Assembly: GCA_038049695.1 (NCBI GenBank)
Contig: CP142457.1
Span: 56,974,501 to 57,038,500, forward strand
Source of the DNA: Cinnamomum chago
Lineage: Eukaryota; Streptophyta; Magnoliopsida; Laurales; Lauraceae
Length of the DNA: 64,000 nt
Reading direction: 5' to 3'
Shown here: positions 1-10,925 of the stretch, piece after piece
Numbering within the stretch: the stretch's first letter is position 1
Layout: every line of letters begins with the position of its first letter
Position numbers and translations under genes: made by a program
The notes under the pieces: model-generated
What the model was told of the DNA's origin: nothing
Seen by the model: the letters and a program-made list of their open reading frames with translations, nothing else
The model's database searches: none

Positions 1-350
1 TTTTAATTACAATATGTAACTAAGATGCATTCCAAATGGATTTATAATTCTTAAACAATAAATGGTGAAGAATGAAATGAGTTGTAGGTTGCTTCCCTCA
101 AGCTGAATTTCAATTATAACTTCATCTGCAGGAGAGAGAATTCCTTTTTTTTTCTTTTTTGAGAAAAAAACCATACTTTCTCCTCTTATTATTGTGTTCC
201 AACTCCTTTTATAGGAGGCTTGTGTATCATACTCAACTATTGGCATGCTAAATTTCACTAAAAATATAGTTTATTGAAAGATATTGATTCTTCTTCACCT
301 TGTGTTTCAATCATGCTGAAAACTAAGCTGTGCAATGTTTTTTGCTGCAG

Positions 351-857
351 AATATCTCCAATGGGCATGATCTTCATTCCATGCTATAAAGGTTTGAAGT
401 TTGCACTCATATTCTTATCTCTTGCAGTGTTAATTTCTCAAGAGAGTATCATATTCGCATAAATGCATTTACAAATAGAAACGTTATTTCAAGTCAAACA
501 AGGGCTCTTTCCTAGAACACCTATTGTTGCTGCCTTCCCCTGCCCCCAACTTTTCTCCTTGCCAGATAGTCCTCTTCAATGGATTCAGATTAAATGATTA
601 TTAGACTAGGAATTTCATGATTACTGTATGCTTGTCTTAAGATAAAAGTCAACGAACAGCCCTGCATACATGCATATAAATTTACTTTCTAATCACTTCA
701 TTATGTTTTTCCATGGAACTAGTTCTAGATACATGTGTCGTGTTTCTGGATTTTTGCAGGTTATAGTCATAAGCCTGAAGAGTATTCTTCAATCGAGGAC
801 ATTGCTAATGGTGTCAAGGTGCTAGCAATGACCATGGCAAAATTATCTCTCGATTGA
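351..857 (+). CDS. UAH: Ureidoglycolate amidohydrolase-like, C-terminal exons (partial gene)
   Basis: Two exons at 351-391 and 760-857 (stop TGA) are flanked by AG acceptors (tgctgcag, tttttgcag) and a GT donor at 392. Joined, they encode a C-terminus reading ISPMGMIFIPCYKG, then YSHKPEEYSSIEDIANGVK and a short tail. This is the conserved end of plant M20/M28-type amidohydrolases of ureide breakdown. The IPCYKGYSHKPEE wording fits ureidoglycolate amidohydrolase better than allantoate amidohydrolase, which as I recall reads more like VRCRGGISHSP. The family enzyme releases ammonia and CO2 from ureidoglycolate, giving glyoxylate, in the endoplasmic reticulum. The catalytic and metal-binding part lies upstream of the window, so activity cannot be judged. 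I saw no convincing further exon in 1-350. The assignment among M20 paralogues is inference; membership of the superfamily is firmer. Confidence 0.7.
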
Positions 858-3800
858 CTTCCTATTGTAATGTACATTTCGAACAGCTCGACTTTTAACG
901 CTGCCAATTAGAATGTAGATTTTTATTGCTCAGCTGTATCTGCAAGTCCAGTAGAAACTTAAGTGGTGTATTGAATTTTATGAATTCTCACTGTAAAATG
1001 TTTAAAGGCCTGAAGATACGCCGCCGAGATCAATTATTGTTTTGCTTGCTCTGCGGGCCAGGGATGATCTTAATACTGATGGTTCTTTGGGCAAAAATGA
1101 AGGCAACATAATCTTGATACACACTAAATCATGGTGTTCATGGGCTGGGCCAGCTTGGGACCATGGTTTGGAGCTTCGCGTAAACATAATGCCTGGTTAC
1201 TTAAAGGGCCTGGCATGAATTGACCCTTGCCTGACTAATAGACCTTATACCCAGACTCTATTCTTTGGATCCATTGGATGATTCTGGCATTAAACAGTGG
1301 TCAACAATGGTTCTTGATAAATAAGGGGAATTTTTTGTAGGTGGTCTATCAGAGTCAATGGAGGAAAGATTGAAGCCAAGGATCTACTTTATCGAAGTCA
1401 AACCATTGGTTGATGGGTTTAATTATGCTAATTCTTTCATAACCTCTTTTTATTATAAGATGACAGGATCATATCTGTGTTCAAATTTCATCCAGCATTG
1501 ATGATGACTTGAGAACAACCAAATTTATTTATTTATTTTTTGGGATTTTTCATGAAAGCGACTGTATATTCTTCTAAGTGAAAAGCCCCTGAGAGATTTC
1601 TAGTTCTAAAATCACCCCTATTATCTGAAAGCATTTCTTAGTCCCCTAGACTAATGCTATGATTTGCTCTCATAATTTATGGTAACCCAATTAAACCCAA
1701 CATCTTCTTTAATCATCATCCATCTTCTGCATACTTACTACCTGAGTTGTCTTGACCGTGGATCCAAGTTTGAGACAGACAAGGCACATTTTAAAAGTAT
1801 TTAGAAAAGATTAAAAACTTTTTAATACCAATTTTAAATTTCTCTAAGAGTGTTATCTGTAAAAAAAAAAAAAAAGAAAAAGAAAAGAAACGGGTAAATA
1901 ATAAATTAAAATAAAATTATTGACAAAAACGAGGTTGTGGAGCTATTTGCATTTTGCACCCTAGGTTAGGTTTACCTGAGATTATATCTAGGGGCCAAGG
2001 AGTCAACTTGAACAGATTACAGGTGACTGCTATGATTTCATGGACTAGTAAAAAAATATTTTTGAGTTTCAGGAATGGTTTAAAAAGTTCAAAATCTCAT
2101 GGGCTTTTCTAAATTAATAGAAAGAACAGGGGGCTTAAAAAGATTAGCTGCCTTTTCATTCACACATATTTATGGAGTAGGAGGAAAAAGGTTGCAACTT
2201 GCAAGACGAATCACTGTTTGGTGTTTTGTCTATTCAGCACCATCCAAATTCCAAAGGCATTCGCATAATCATCAAGAGGTGGTTCGTTTTGGTTCTCTAA
2301 GGGCCATGAACAGCTAGCTATCTACTGCATAATGGTGTACTGTCCTTGATTATGATAATATAATAATAACAAAAAAGCATAATAGGAGAATGATTGAATT
2401 GTTACTTTGTTGGTTGGGGTGTTGTGTAATCTGATTACACAGATACCTGAATGGGCCCGACACAAATTGATGTAGGCTTGTTTAAGCTTGATTGATAATT
2501 GGGTTTGGATTTAGCGCAGGCCAGCATCTCCCTGAGCCAATAGGCTCCAAACCTACTTTATTCAGAACCGGGACTTCTGGGATAATCGAATACCTAACTA
2601 GAGGGGTTGATCTTTAATTGTCCATTAAGGATTTCATGAGCTACAATTGACCCATGTGTAATTCAAAGCAAAGTTATAGAGCTATATGAGGGTCAGGTTA
2701 GAGGTTGGTTCTCTACCCTACATTTGGCCAAAGATGGGTAAAATGACATAGATGCAGACAACACAAAAACTAGAGTTGTTCCAATTTTTTCAGAGCCAAA
2801 GTTGTTTTACGTACATAATTAGAATCAATTAAGCCATAAAGCAGGCCTATTTTGCTTTCTATTCTTTTTTTTTTTTTTCAATAGTATGAGTTCATAATAT
2901 ACTAAGTTTCAAGTAAGCTTTGTTGATCTTCATCCTAAAACAATCAGGTTTAGCATAAAGATAAGCATATATAGAATGACTCCATATCATGTACCAGCTG
3001 CCGAGATCAACCGTCTATGGAATTCTAGATAAATATTTTTTTCAGCTTTGAAGCCTTTTGGAGTTTGGCGTCCGGACACTATCTCTGAGGCGTCTGGACG
3101 CCCATAAAATTTTTCGAAGATGAAGCCATTGGATGCTGGCGCCCGGACGCTGATGACCTGGCATCCATTTCTAGTGATTTTAATATAGAGTTGTAATTGT
3201 TTTTCGATTTGTTCATTTATTACTTTGGATTATTTTGTTTTGATTTCTCATGGGGTATGCCCCATTGGGAGGCTATAAAAACCATGTGGGTTTTTTAGAA
3301 CTCCTATTCTGTAAATTATTTATTTCAAAAAATGAAGATCCAACTTACTCTTTAAAAAATAAAAAAAATAAAAACTAATATGGGAAAACATTTTTTTTTA
3401 ATATTGTCCAATTAGCTTGCTCCAGCTCCTAAAAGTGAAGTAAGTTCACTCCTATTCATGTATCTAAGCTGCTGAGAATGAAAGGCATCATTGGATTGAT
3501 TACATCTTAAATACATGATTAACTCCAATAAAATACATTATAGTTTTCATGTGATCAATCCAATGAGTGGGTGTACTTCGACTTGAGTAAGCTTGGGATA
3601 AGTATCGAATCATATGGAGCATTTCGATTTGGGGTCAGTAGACCAACCACAAGAATTTTAGAAAGTGGGAGCATGATCTCATTATTAAAGTGGAAGATGA
3701 CATTCACTTTAAACCAAGCTTTTTAGAACTTTCTTATGATGGGAAATTAGGTTAATAAAGTCAAAGCTTGGACTTGTTGTCTCTTTAGTTCCTAACAGCC

Positions 3801-4561
3801 TTTCCTGATTCCAGTAGGGCTTTGATCATATTGACATCTTTGACTTTTACTCATGGGGACCTAGACTTATCCTCCTTGAGAAACAGTTAATTACAGGTTC
3901 ATGAAAAATGGAAAGTCATTACAAGCATTAACAATGGAATCATGCATTAAAAAAATTAGAACAGTTACCCAAAATGTGAAAAGATTAGGATTTCTCAAGC
4001 CTTCTTTATCTGCTATAACCAATTTTGCACAAGTAATAGGTAGGTTTTTGGAGTATGTACGCTAACCTCGACATGTAAAATAGTACCCAAATCAAGTTAT
4101 AAATTTAAGATTCTGAACGAATGTATGCATCAAAGGTAAGAGTGCATGAAAGCACCTCAAGGTAGAGTCAAGCTAGTTGGTATGATGGGGCCTTCCACTT
4201 CAACCAGCATAGAAGTCTTAGCCACTAATTATAGCATTAATTACCACCTAATCTATGAATGCTAAGTGGCAACTTACTTTCTAAATGTCCAAAGTGTCTG
4301 ATCCAAAAAGATATATGAACCTTTCTATTCAGTGTTAGAGAAATTTGGTACTATATTTGGATGGTTTTGGATTCAAGTCCGGTCTATTTAGATCCAAAAA
4401 TATCTCAAATTCAAATCCAGATTCATATATATGTTTCAATTGGAGATTATAGGTGCAAAACCAACAATGGCAGTGCAATATAAGAAATATATTTGAAGAG
4501 TCTAAAGCCTTAGATCATATTGCACAAAAGCTTGAATTATAATGTCATTTTAAAAGCCTTG
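858..4561. other. Intergenic region, about 3.7 kb, no gene seen
   Basis: The first few hundred bases are probably the 3' untranslated region of the amidohydrolase gene. The rest is AT-rich, with poly-A and poly-T runs (about 1861-1875, 2867-2878) and no open frame with coding character. It contains the possible solo-LTR relic described separately near 3.0-3.35 kb. Nothing else is recognisable. Confidence 0.6.
3030..3345 (+). mobile_element. Possible solo LTR relic (fossil LTR retrotransposon)
   Basis: This stretch has an LTR-like layout. Three GC-rich near-palindromes of the form GGCGTCYGGACGCC lie at 3067-3077, 3089-3102 and 3138-3150, followed by an AT-rich part with a TATA-like ggctataaaaacc near 3270. 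No second copy, primer-binding site or target duplication was found, so the boundaries are approximate and the call is inference. It could equally be another kind of repeat. Confidence 0.3.
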
Positions 4562-4926
4562 TGTTATGGTCCTAAATGGTTATAAGACTTAATTTGATAA
4601 GTTTCATCAGTCCTGGAGCTTTTAACGTATTAGTTAGGTAAATAACATTTGGTATCAAAGCCAACCCCACGTCTCGGGTTCGAGTCACGGAAAGGGTTAC
4701 TTGGAGTAGAGTAAGAGCCGTCTAAGAAAAATAGAAAAATAATAATTGCGTACTGCCAGAGTGAAAGCCGCCACGAAAAGAGCTACTTGGCCACCAGAGT
4801 GAGAGCAGCTGAGGACGTCGGCCGCGGAAACATAGTGGGATGTTACGATCATAAATGGTTATAAAACTTAATTTGATGCATTCCATCAGTCCTGAGGCTT
4901 TTGGTGTATTGGTTAGGCACATAACA
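4562..4926 (+). mobile_element. TRIM retrotransposon, old copy with target duplication
   Basis: This is a terminal-repeat retrotransposon in miniature. Two 86-bp direct repeats at 4562-4647 and 4841-4926 both begin TGTTA and end ATAACA. A primer-binding site matching the 3' end of initiator tRNA-Met (TGGTATCAAAGC) starts at 4650, just inside the left repeat. A perfect 5-bp target duplication, CCTTG, lies at 4557-4561 and 4927-4931. The roughly 190-bp interior has no coding capacity, as is normal for TRIMs. The two repeats are only about 81% identical (about 16 differences by eye), so the insertion is ancient. The whole structure remains recognisable end to end. Confidence 0.88.
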
Positions 4927-6211
4927 CCTTGCTTATATAGTAAAAATATTTATTTTAAAGCTACTTTACTTGGTACCATGCATGGATAATGGAGGAGGAT
5001 AGCGTTAAGACGACAACCTTGATAAAAACTTTTATCACGTCTATAACATGAATTTGAAGACACTATTTCCTGATTATATGTGATATAAACCCTAGTTTTT
5101 TGTTTGAATTCAGATCCAGAACCAGATCTAGCATTTGTAGTTGATGATGGATCTACACCAAACACAAGAATTTGTGTTGGATTCAAATCCAAATCCACTG
5201 CAGCTGTCTCTATTATATCATCATCTAGTGTGAGCCTTTCAGTGGCAGACAATTGAAAAGAAATAACCATGAAAAATGATAACTAGATGTAACAGGTCAC
5301 CTTTACTTGTGATACCTTCTTTGGAAGGAAACAAAATGCATAAACATCAAGTTAAGACAGGAATTTGTGGGATTAATTTTGAAGGTGGGCCACTGACACT
5401 TATCAATCCATTTGGAGTGTCCTGAACTCTTCCCCTTGGAAAAGACATGTGTTACATGATCCTAAAACAAAAGGTCACCTTGTATACAAGAATATTCTAA
5501 ATTCAATAAACTAAACCAACCATCATGCAATTCATCAGAAGGAAAAATAAAAATAAAAAATAGAAATAAGAATAGATGTTACAAGGCATCTTATGTCATG
5601 ATATTGCAATCTTCTTCTTCTAGTGTATATAAAATGCATAAGAGATGAATATAGTACAAATGATCAGTCAGGACTCAGTAGTGGATTTGGGAACATCAGT
5701 TTGGTTGAGACATGCATCAAATCATTCCAATGTTATCAAGAATGTGAGAGAGAGAATGTGAGACAGAGAGAGATGGAGCCCATGTCGAGTCCCTTGGGGT
5801 GGAAGGTTGGAAGGTGGGGGGTTGGGGCCCACCATGAATAGTCTCTCTCTTTTACTCCGTTCAATTCACGTCTACTCCACGAACCCCACGGAATCTTCAT
5901 GTCATCGTCTCTCACCTGCTGCTGGAAATAATGGAGGCTTCTACGAGGGTGGCAATGCAGGTGATGTCTACTGGGTGGAGGGGTTAGTTTGGTAGTAGAT
6001 TGGGTTCAACACTTGAACCCCATCTCAATGATTCAAAAACAAAAAACAGCCAAAATTGAAGAAAGTTGTTACTAAAAAAAAATATAGGGTTTACAATCCC
6101 CAACCAAAACCAAAGAAAAAAAAAGGACCACCTGTAAAGAGAGGAACAACACATAAAAAGACAACACCACCACCAAACCTTCAGCCACTTGAACATATAA
6201 TTTAGTCCATC

Positions 6212-6402
6212 AATATCTCAGCTTAGTTGGCTTATGACTACAGTTTATACTCGGAGATTGTAGGTTTGAAACTGCACTATCATACTGGGGGCTATATAGG
6301 TGAGTTTACTTGACTTCCCTCTGGGCCCGGAGGGATTAGTCCAACCCAAATGATTGGGAACCCTCTTATAGCAAAAAAAATTAAAATAAAAAAAAGTGGG
6401 TT
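6212..6402 (+). mobile_element. tRNA-derived SINE, copy 1
   Basis: A box-A-like gcttagttggc near 6221 and a box-B-like ggtttgaaact near 6268 are followed by a body shared with the copies at 7205-7362 and 52609-52792 (cactaccacactggg-type segment, then a ccggatgg-attagtcc segment) and an A-rich tail (agcaaaaaaaattaaaataaaaaaaa). I did not find a clear target duplication, so the ends are approximate. Confidence 0.65.
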
Positions 6403-7170
6403 GAATAACTTCCAATTAGTAATTATGAACTTCAGCTTTATTATCAGCAGATGATTCAACCCCTTTATTAAGACACCTGGCATTTTCTTTTCTTTCAAAG
6501 TAATCAAATGATATCCAAAAAGAAGAGTTAAGTGTCAAGAGCTTATAACACTTAATTCGTGAGTTAGACTTGAGTATCACACAAGTGCTTTAGAAGCAAG
6601 CGTGTTTAATTTCATCAGAGTCCATAACAAGGTGCTCTTGAGGCCCTAAGAGCATTTCCAACAGCATTGTCAATTGCTTCATAGCCATCTCAACGACCAA
6701 AATTGGCATCTGTCATGTCTCCAATAGCCTTGCCATATGTGACTTGGCATTTAAAATGAAAGATGGATATATCAAATTTGAAGTATGAAAAAGCTTTTTC
6801 ATTTCTTTCATATGAGAAGGCAAAAACATAATAAAAATTAAATTTGACATATCAAATAGTGTTCATATTTTAGAAATATCATATTCCAAAATCAAATTGT
6901 CGCATAAACCTTCAAATAAAATTTGACATCTACAAAATAGCATATTTATCCAAGATACTCTAATAAAACTCGTTGACAGCTCAACTGGTGCACAAGCGGC
7001 AAACATGTTTGGCAATCCAGCACGTCTAATTGTCCAAATTATGTGCTGTGAAAGGCAACCATTTACCAAAATAGACAAGGCACTCCTTATCCCTTCAACT
7101 GTAGAAAATTTCGAATGGTGGATCAAGAAAGGGCCACGTTAAATGGTGGAATTCAATTCACCACACTATA

Positions 7171-7172
<2 letters not shown>

Positions 7173-7200
<28 letters not shown>
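7173..7200. repeat. TA microsatellite
   Basis: An uninterrupted run of TA dinucleotides about 28 bp long sits at the 3' tail side of the minus-strand SINE. It probably grew from the SINE's own A/T-rich tail. Confidence 0.9.
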
Positions 7201-7204
<4 letters not shown>

Positions 7205-7205
<1 letters not shown>

Positions 7206-7362
7206 ATTATGATGGAGTTTCCAATCCTTTGGACAAGACTAATCCATCCGGATCTAAAGAAAAGCCGAGTAAACTCCCGGTAATCCCAGTGTGGTAGTGT
7301 GGTTTCGAAACTATAACCTCCGGTGCAAACCGTGGTCTTAGGCCTACTGAGTCACCCCTTGG
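7205..7362 (-). mobile_element. tRNA-derived SINE, copy 2
   Basis: Read on the minus strand, this begins with gggtgactcagtaggcc, carries a box-B-like tagtttcgaaaccaca, then cactaccacactggg, a gagtttactcgg segment and ccggatggattagtc. The body matches copies 1 and 3 in the same order. The 3' end runs into the adjacent TA repeat. No target duplication was resolved. Confidence 0.65.
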
Positions 7363-8989
7363 GTATTTGACTGATGAATACATGATTTAGGAACTACAAA
7401 AAGCATGACCCAATAATTATCCTAACCATTGGATCATTTTAATAACAAGCCACCAAATATTTGTATCTTTAAGCAATTGAGGGAAAGTGAGAAAGATGGT
7501 GTAGAGATTATCTCTGACATTTAATTGCCAAAAAATGTAAAATGTGATGACTACTACTTAGTGATGATGGCCAGCCAGCAGGCAACCATGTTTAAATGAG
7601 ATTGGGTGAATTAGACCCACCAAATTTGGGAAGGCAATCTTGCATTAATGATGCAGGATCTCCAAATAATCTCAAAGATTTAATTATCAAACAACATTGT
7701 TGTTCAATCCTGTCTCTTTAATTTTTATTTTTATTTTTCGTTTTCTGTTTAGGTGTTGCTTTTCATTTACCCTTTGTTTTTGGCTTCCAATAAAATTGCT
7801 AAAAAAATTGCTACAGACTGAGTCTTCTGAGAAAGGAATCTCCATAGAGGGTGACTGGGAGCCTCTCAGTCAAAGTTAAGGTGGAGAGTAAAATGTTGGA
7901 TTATTGTTATAATTAGTAATATTACTATTCTGCTAAATAATGTTGGATAATTATCTAGTCATAAATTTATACATAAAGATTGTCATAAGTTTTACTACAC
8001 ATCCATCTTAGTATTTTCATACATGCTTCACTAATTATTTAGTATTTCTTTTTACTTTCCCAATTGACCAATGTTTTGTCCCATTAGCCATAGTTAGCTT
8101 ACTTGATATATTGTAAAAAAAAAAAAAAACCTATCATTATTGAGTTATTTCTTAATGGACCAACATTCTACTCCATTGATCATAGTTGGTCTAATGGGTG
8201 TTTTGTAAACTTTTGTTTTCTTTCTCGTTTGTATGTATTGATCATAAAACACGCAACATGCAAACCTTCGCTTTAACTATCGAACTCTTATTTTATTTTC
8301 GACATCTTTCTCACTCTCATAGTTGTTACTAAATTATAGTGGCAAGGTATTGAAAATACTCTATTTGTGATATATCTTACACCTCAATTCTCTTGAAAGT
8401 CACATTTCTATACGCTTCGTCACTAAAGTAATAATTCATAGATTCATTCTTTGTATTACTTATTTTAAAGTATTTGGATTTTAAATCTCCTGTTGCATTT
8501 GCACTATATATCAATTCATCCAGTACTATAACATTATTTGCAAACTAACATGCACAATATACCTCTTCTTAAAAATGGGAAGTTTAACTCACGTAAATTA
8601 GTATAAAAATGCAATGACTTAAAGTTGACCCTTGATTCAGACCGATAATTATTGGAAACTTAATTGTTTAATTCCTACGTGTGATCGCCCACTCACACAC
8701 TTTAAATGGATTTATATATATAATTAAATTGAACAATACATAAAAATAAGATTAGTCATTCACTTAAATTATCAATTTTCTCAAAACATATCCATCTCCA
8801 TTATGTCGCGGGGCCCAGGCCACCTTCTTACCTAATATACCCCCGCCCGAGGGAGTAAGATTTTGTAGCGCTCCAGACGTGTACCTGCGCCCTCTACTTG
8901 AAAACGACCTAGGGTTTTCGAAAAAACGCCGTTACTTGACGGCGTTAAATATAGACGAAGCGGGTAGCCAATAATAAATAGTGCCATTT

Positions 8990-10921
8990 GGATCGTCTGA
9001 GCGCGCAAAAGGGGAGCAGCACAAATCACAGGTACAGGTAGATCAGGTAAAAAAAAAGAAAGCGTACGAAATTTCCGATATGGTTTCTTCTTTTTAACCT
9101 TTTGTCTAGATCTCTTGTTTGATTGAAATCTCTGCTGATGCAGCTTCGATCTGATCGATTGTCGAGCAAATCGATCAAGGTCTTTGATCCTTCTCCTGCA
9201 TTTTTGTTTCCTTCTATGGCTTGAATTTATCAGTGAATCGAATGCGGATTTTACTTGCATTGTTGAGATCTTGTGGTTTCTGTTTGGATCGATCGGAATG
9301 CGAGGTTGTTGCTGTTGTTTTGCTTGCATTTGCTCCATTTTGCTTCAGATCGAGTGGTTTTTGCTCTCATTTCGTTTTTCTTTTTGGAAATCTGTTGATC
9401 CAAGGGTTTTCATGGCTTCTTCTTACATTTGGATTTTTTTGTCTTTAAATCTATGTATTTGAAGTTTTTAATTTAGATTCAGTGTTTCTAGCTTCCCTTT
9501 TCTTCCTTCGTGTAGGAGATGTTCTGAAATCTGGAGGCTTTTCAGCTCTTGATCGATTGCATTTGACGTTTTCTTAGATTCTTCTACCCATCGACTAGAG
9601 TCGAGTTTATTTGTCATTTCCCTGTTCATGTTTAAATGCTAGATCCTGTGGTGTGAGCGGTGTTCACTTACATTTTTACAGTGACTGCATTTTTTGATTG
9701 AGATTACTGATTTTGTGTTTATTTTTCTTTGTTCTTTCCATCTGTTTGAGCGGATTTAAGTGTATTTTGTTTGCATAAGGTCTTTCTTTTTTTCCTTTTT
9801 TTGGTAAAAAGACCCTCTTTTTTTTTTTTTTTTTATTGTATGAAAGGCATAAATTTCGCGATTTCTACTTCCGTTACCTTTATTTTGTTGAAGTCGAATG
9901 AAAATTGAATATTGTTGGCTTTCAATTGTTAGTTTTTTTTTTTGGTAGCCATCTTTGAAAATTTTCCCTACTTTTGTAGAAACGATTGTACTGTACTTGT
10001 ATTTGCTTTTTTCTACTTCAAATTTGCCAATTGAGTTAGATTGAGTGGCTTCTGCTCTCATTATTTTCATTTGTTTGTGTTGAGATTAGATTTAGTCAGG
10101 GACCATCATCTTTTATTTTCTTTTTTTCCCTCTTGAAGAATTCCTGAGATAATGTGGGTTTTCTATTTTCCAATTGCTCCATTGTTTGTGCGTGTGTGAG
10201 GATTTTTCTGTTGTTTCTGTTTGTATTTTTTCCTGTTTGAAGAATTCCTGAGATAATATAGATCTTCCCCCCAATTGCTTCATTGTTTGCTTAAGATCTT
10301 CCCCCCAATTGCTTCATTGTTTATTTGAGAGAGAGAGAGAGAGAGAGAGTTTGTGCATTTTATTTTCTATTATTTTCAACTTCGTTATTTTTGTTTGATA
10401 TTTTCCTGCACTCTACATGGTTTCTTTAATAGAACTTTGCTTTGATTTTCTCTTTTTTTTTCACCCTTTTGTTTTTAATCTTCTGCGTATCAAGAGAGAA
10501 ACATGTGACTCTCACTTCAATTTTTTGTTTTCACTTCCTTCAAATAAGCTGGAATGAGTATCTCTGTAATTTTTTTTCTTGCTTCCTTTAAAAGCATATT
10601 TATATACCATTGCTCGACTTCGAAAGGGAAACTTTTGGTTTGTTTTCCCACTTATTTCCATCTTCTGTTGCATTTTGTGAAACTACCGTACTGTCCGAAC
10701 ATGAAGTGACAAATTTTAATGGATTCGAACATTACATCCGTGAATGTCTTGAAATGTATCTTCTTGTCCTTTCTTCACTGTCCAGATTGCTTCTCTGTTT
10801 TTTTTATTTTTTATTTTTTTATTGGTTAATTGTTAAATTGATAGAAGAATTGAATGAATATGATGCTCATTTACATCTTTGTTTACTCATAACTTTATTA
10901 CTTGTAATTGCTTCTTAACAG
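8990..10921 (+). other. 5' leader and leader intron of the WVD2-like gene (inferred)
   Basis: The coding sequence downstream begins four bases after an AG acceptor (cttcttaacag ending at 10921), so an untranslated first exon must lie upstream. A good candidate exon runs from roughly 9.0 kb to a donor at about 9180 (atcaag|gtcttt). The following 1.7 kb is T-rich, as plant introns are, and contains a GA microsatellite (about 10326-10349) and a tandem 34-bp duplication (10261-10294 and 10295-10328). Long T-rich leader introns often raise expression in plants. The transcription start and donor are inference. The 168-aa minus-strand open frame over this region has no recognisable features. Confidence 0.5.
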
Positions 10922-10925
10922 AAAA

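Larger units (their letters stand above)
4932..8900. other. Intergenic region, about 4 kb, repeats but no gene
   Basis: The region is AT-rich. It contains two SINE copies (near 6.2-6.4 kb and 7.2-7.36 kb) and a TA microsatellite, listed separately. From about 7.9 to 8.8 kb it is plain AT-rich DNA leading into the presumed promoter of the WVD2-like gene. The small open frames here show no domain, splice pattern or codon bias. Confidence 0.6.

Noticed and set aside
8832-9338. 168-aa minus-strand open frame rich in Lys/Arg/Gln
   Set aside because: It overlaps the presumed promoter and leader of the WVD2-like gene, has no domain, splice signals or family wording, and its composition reflects T-rich leader DNA read backwards.
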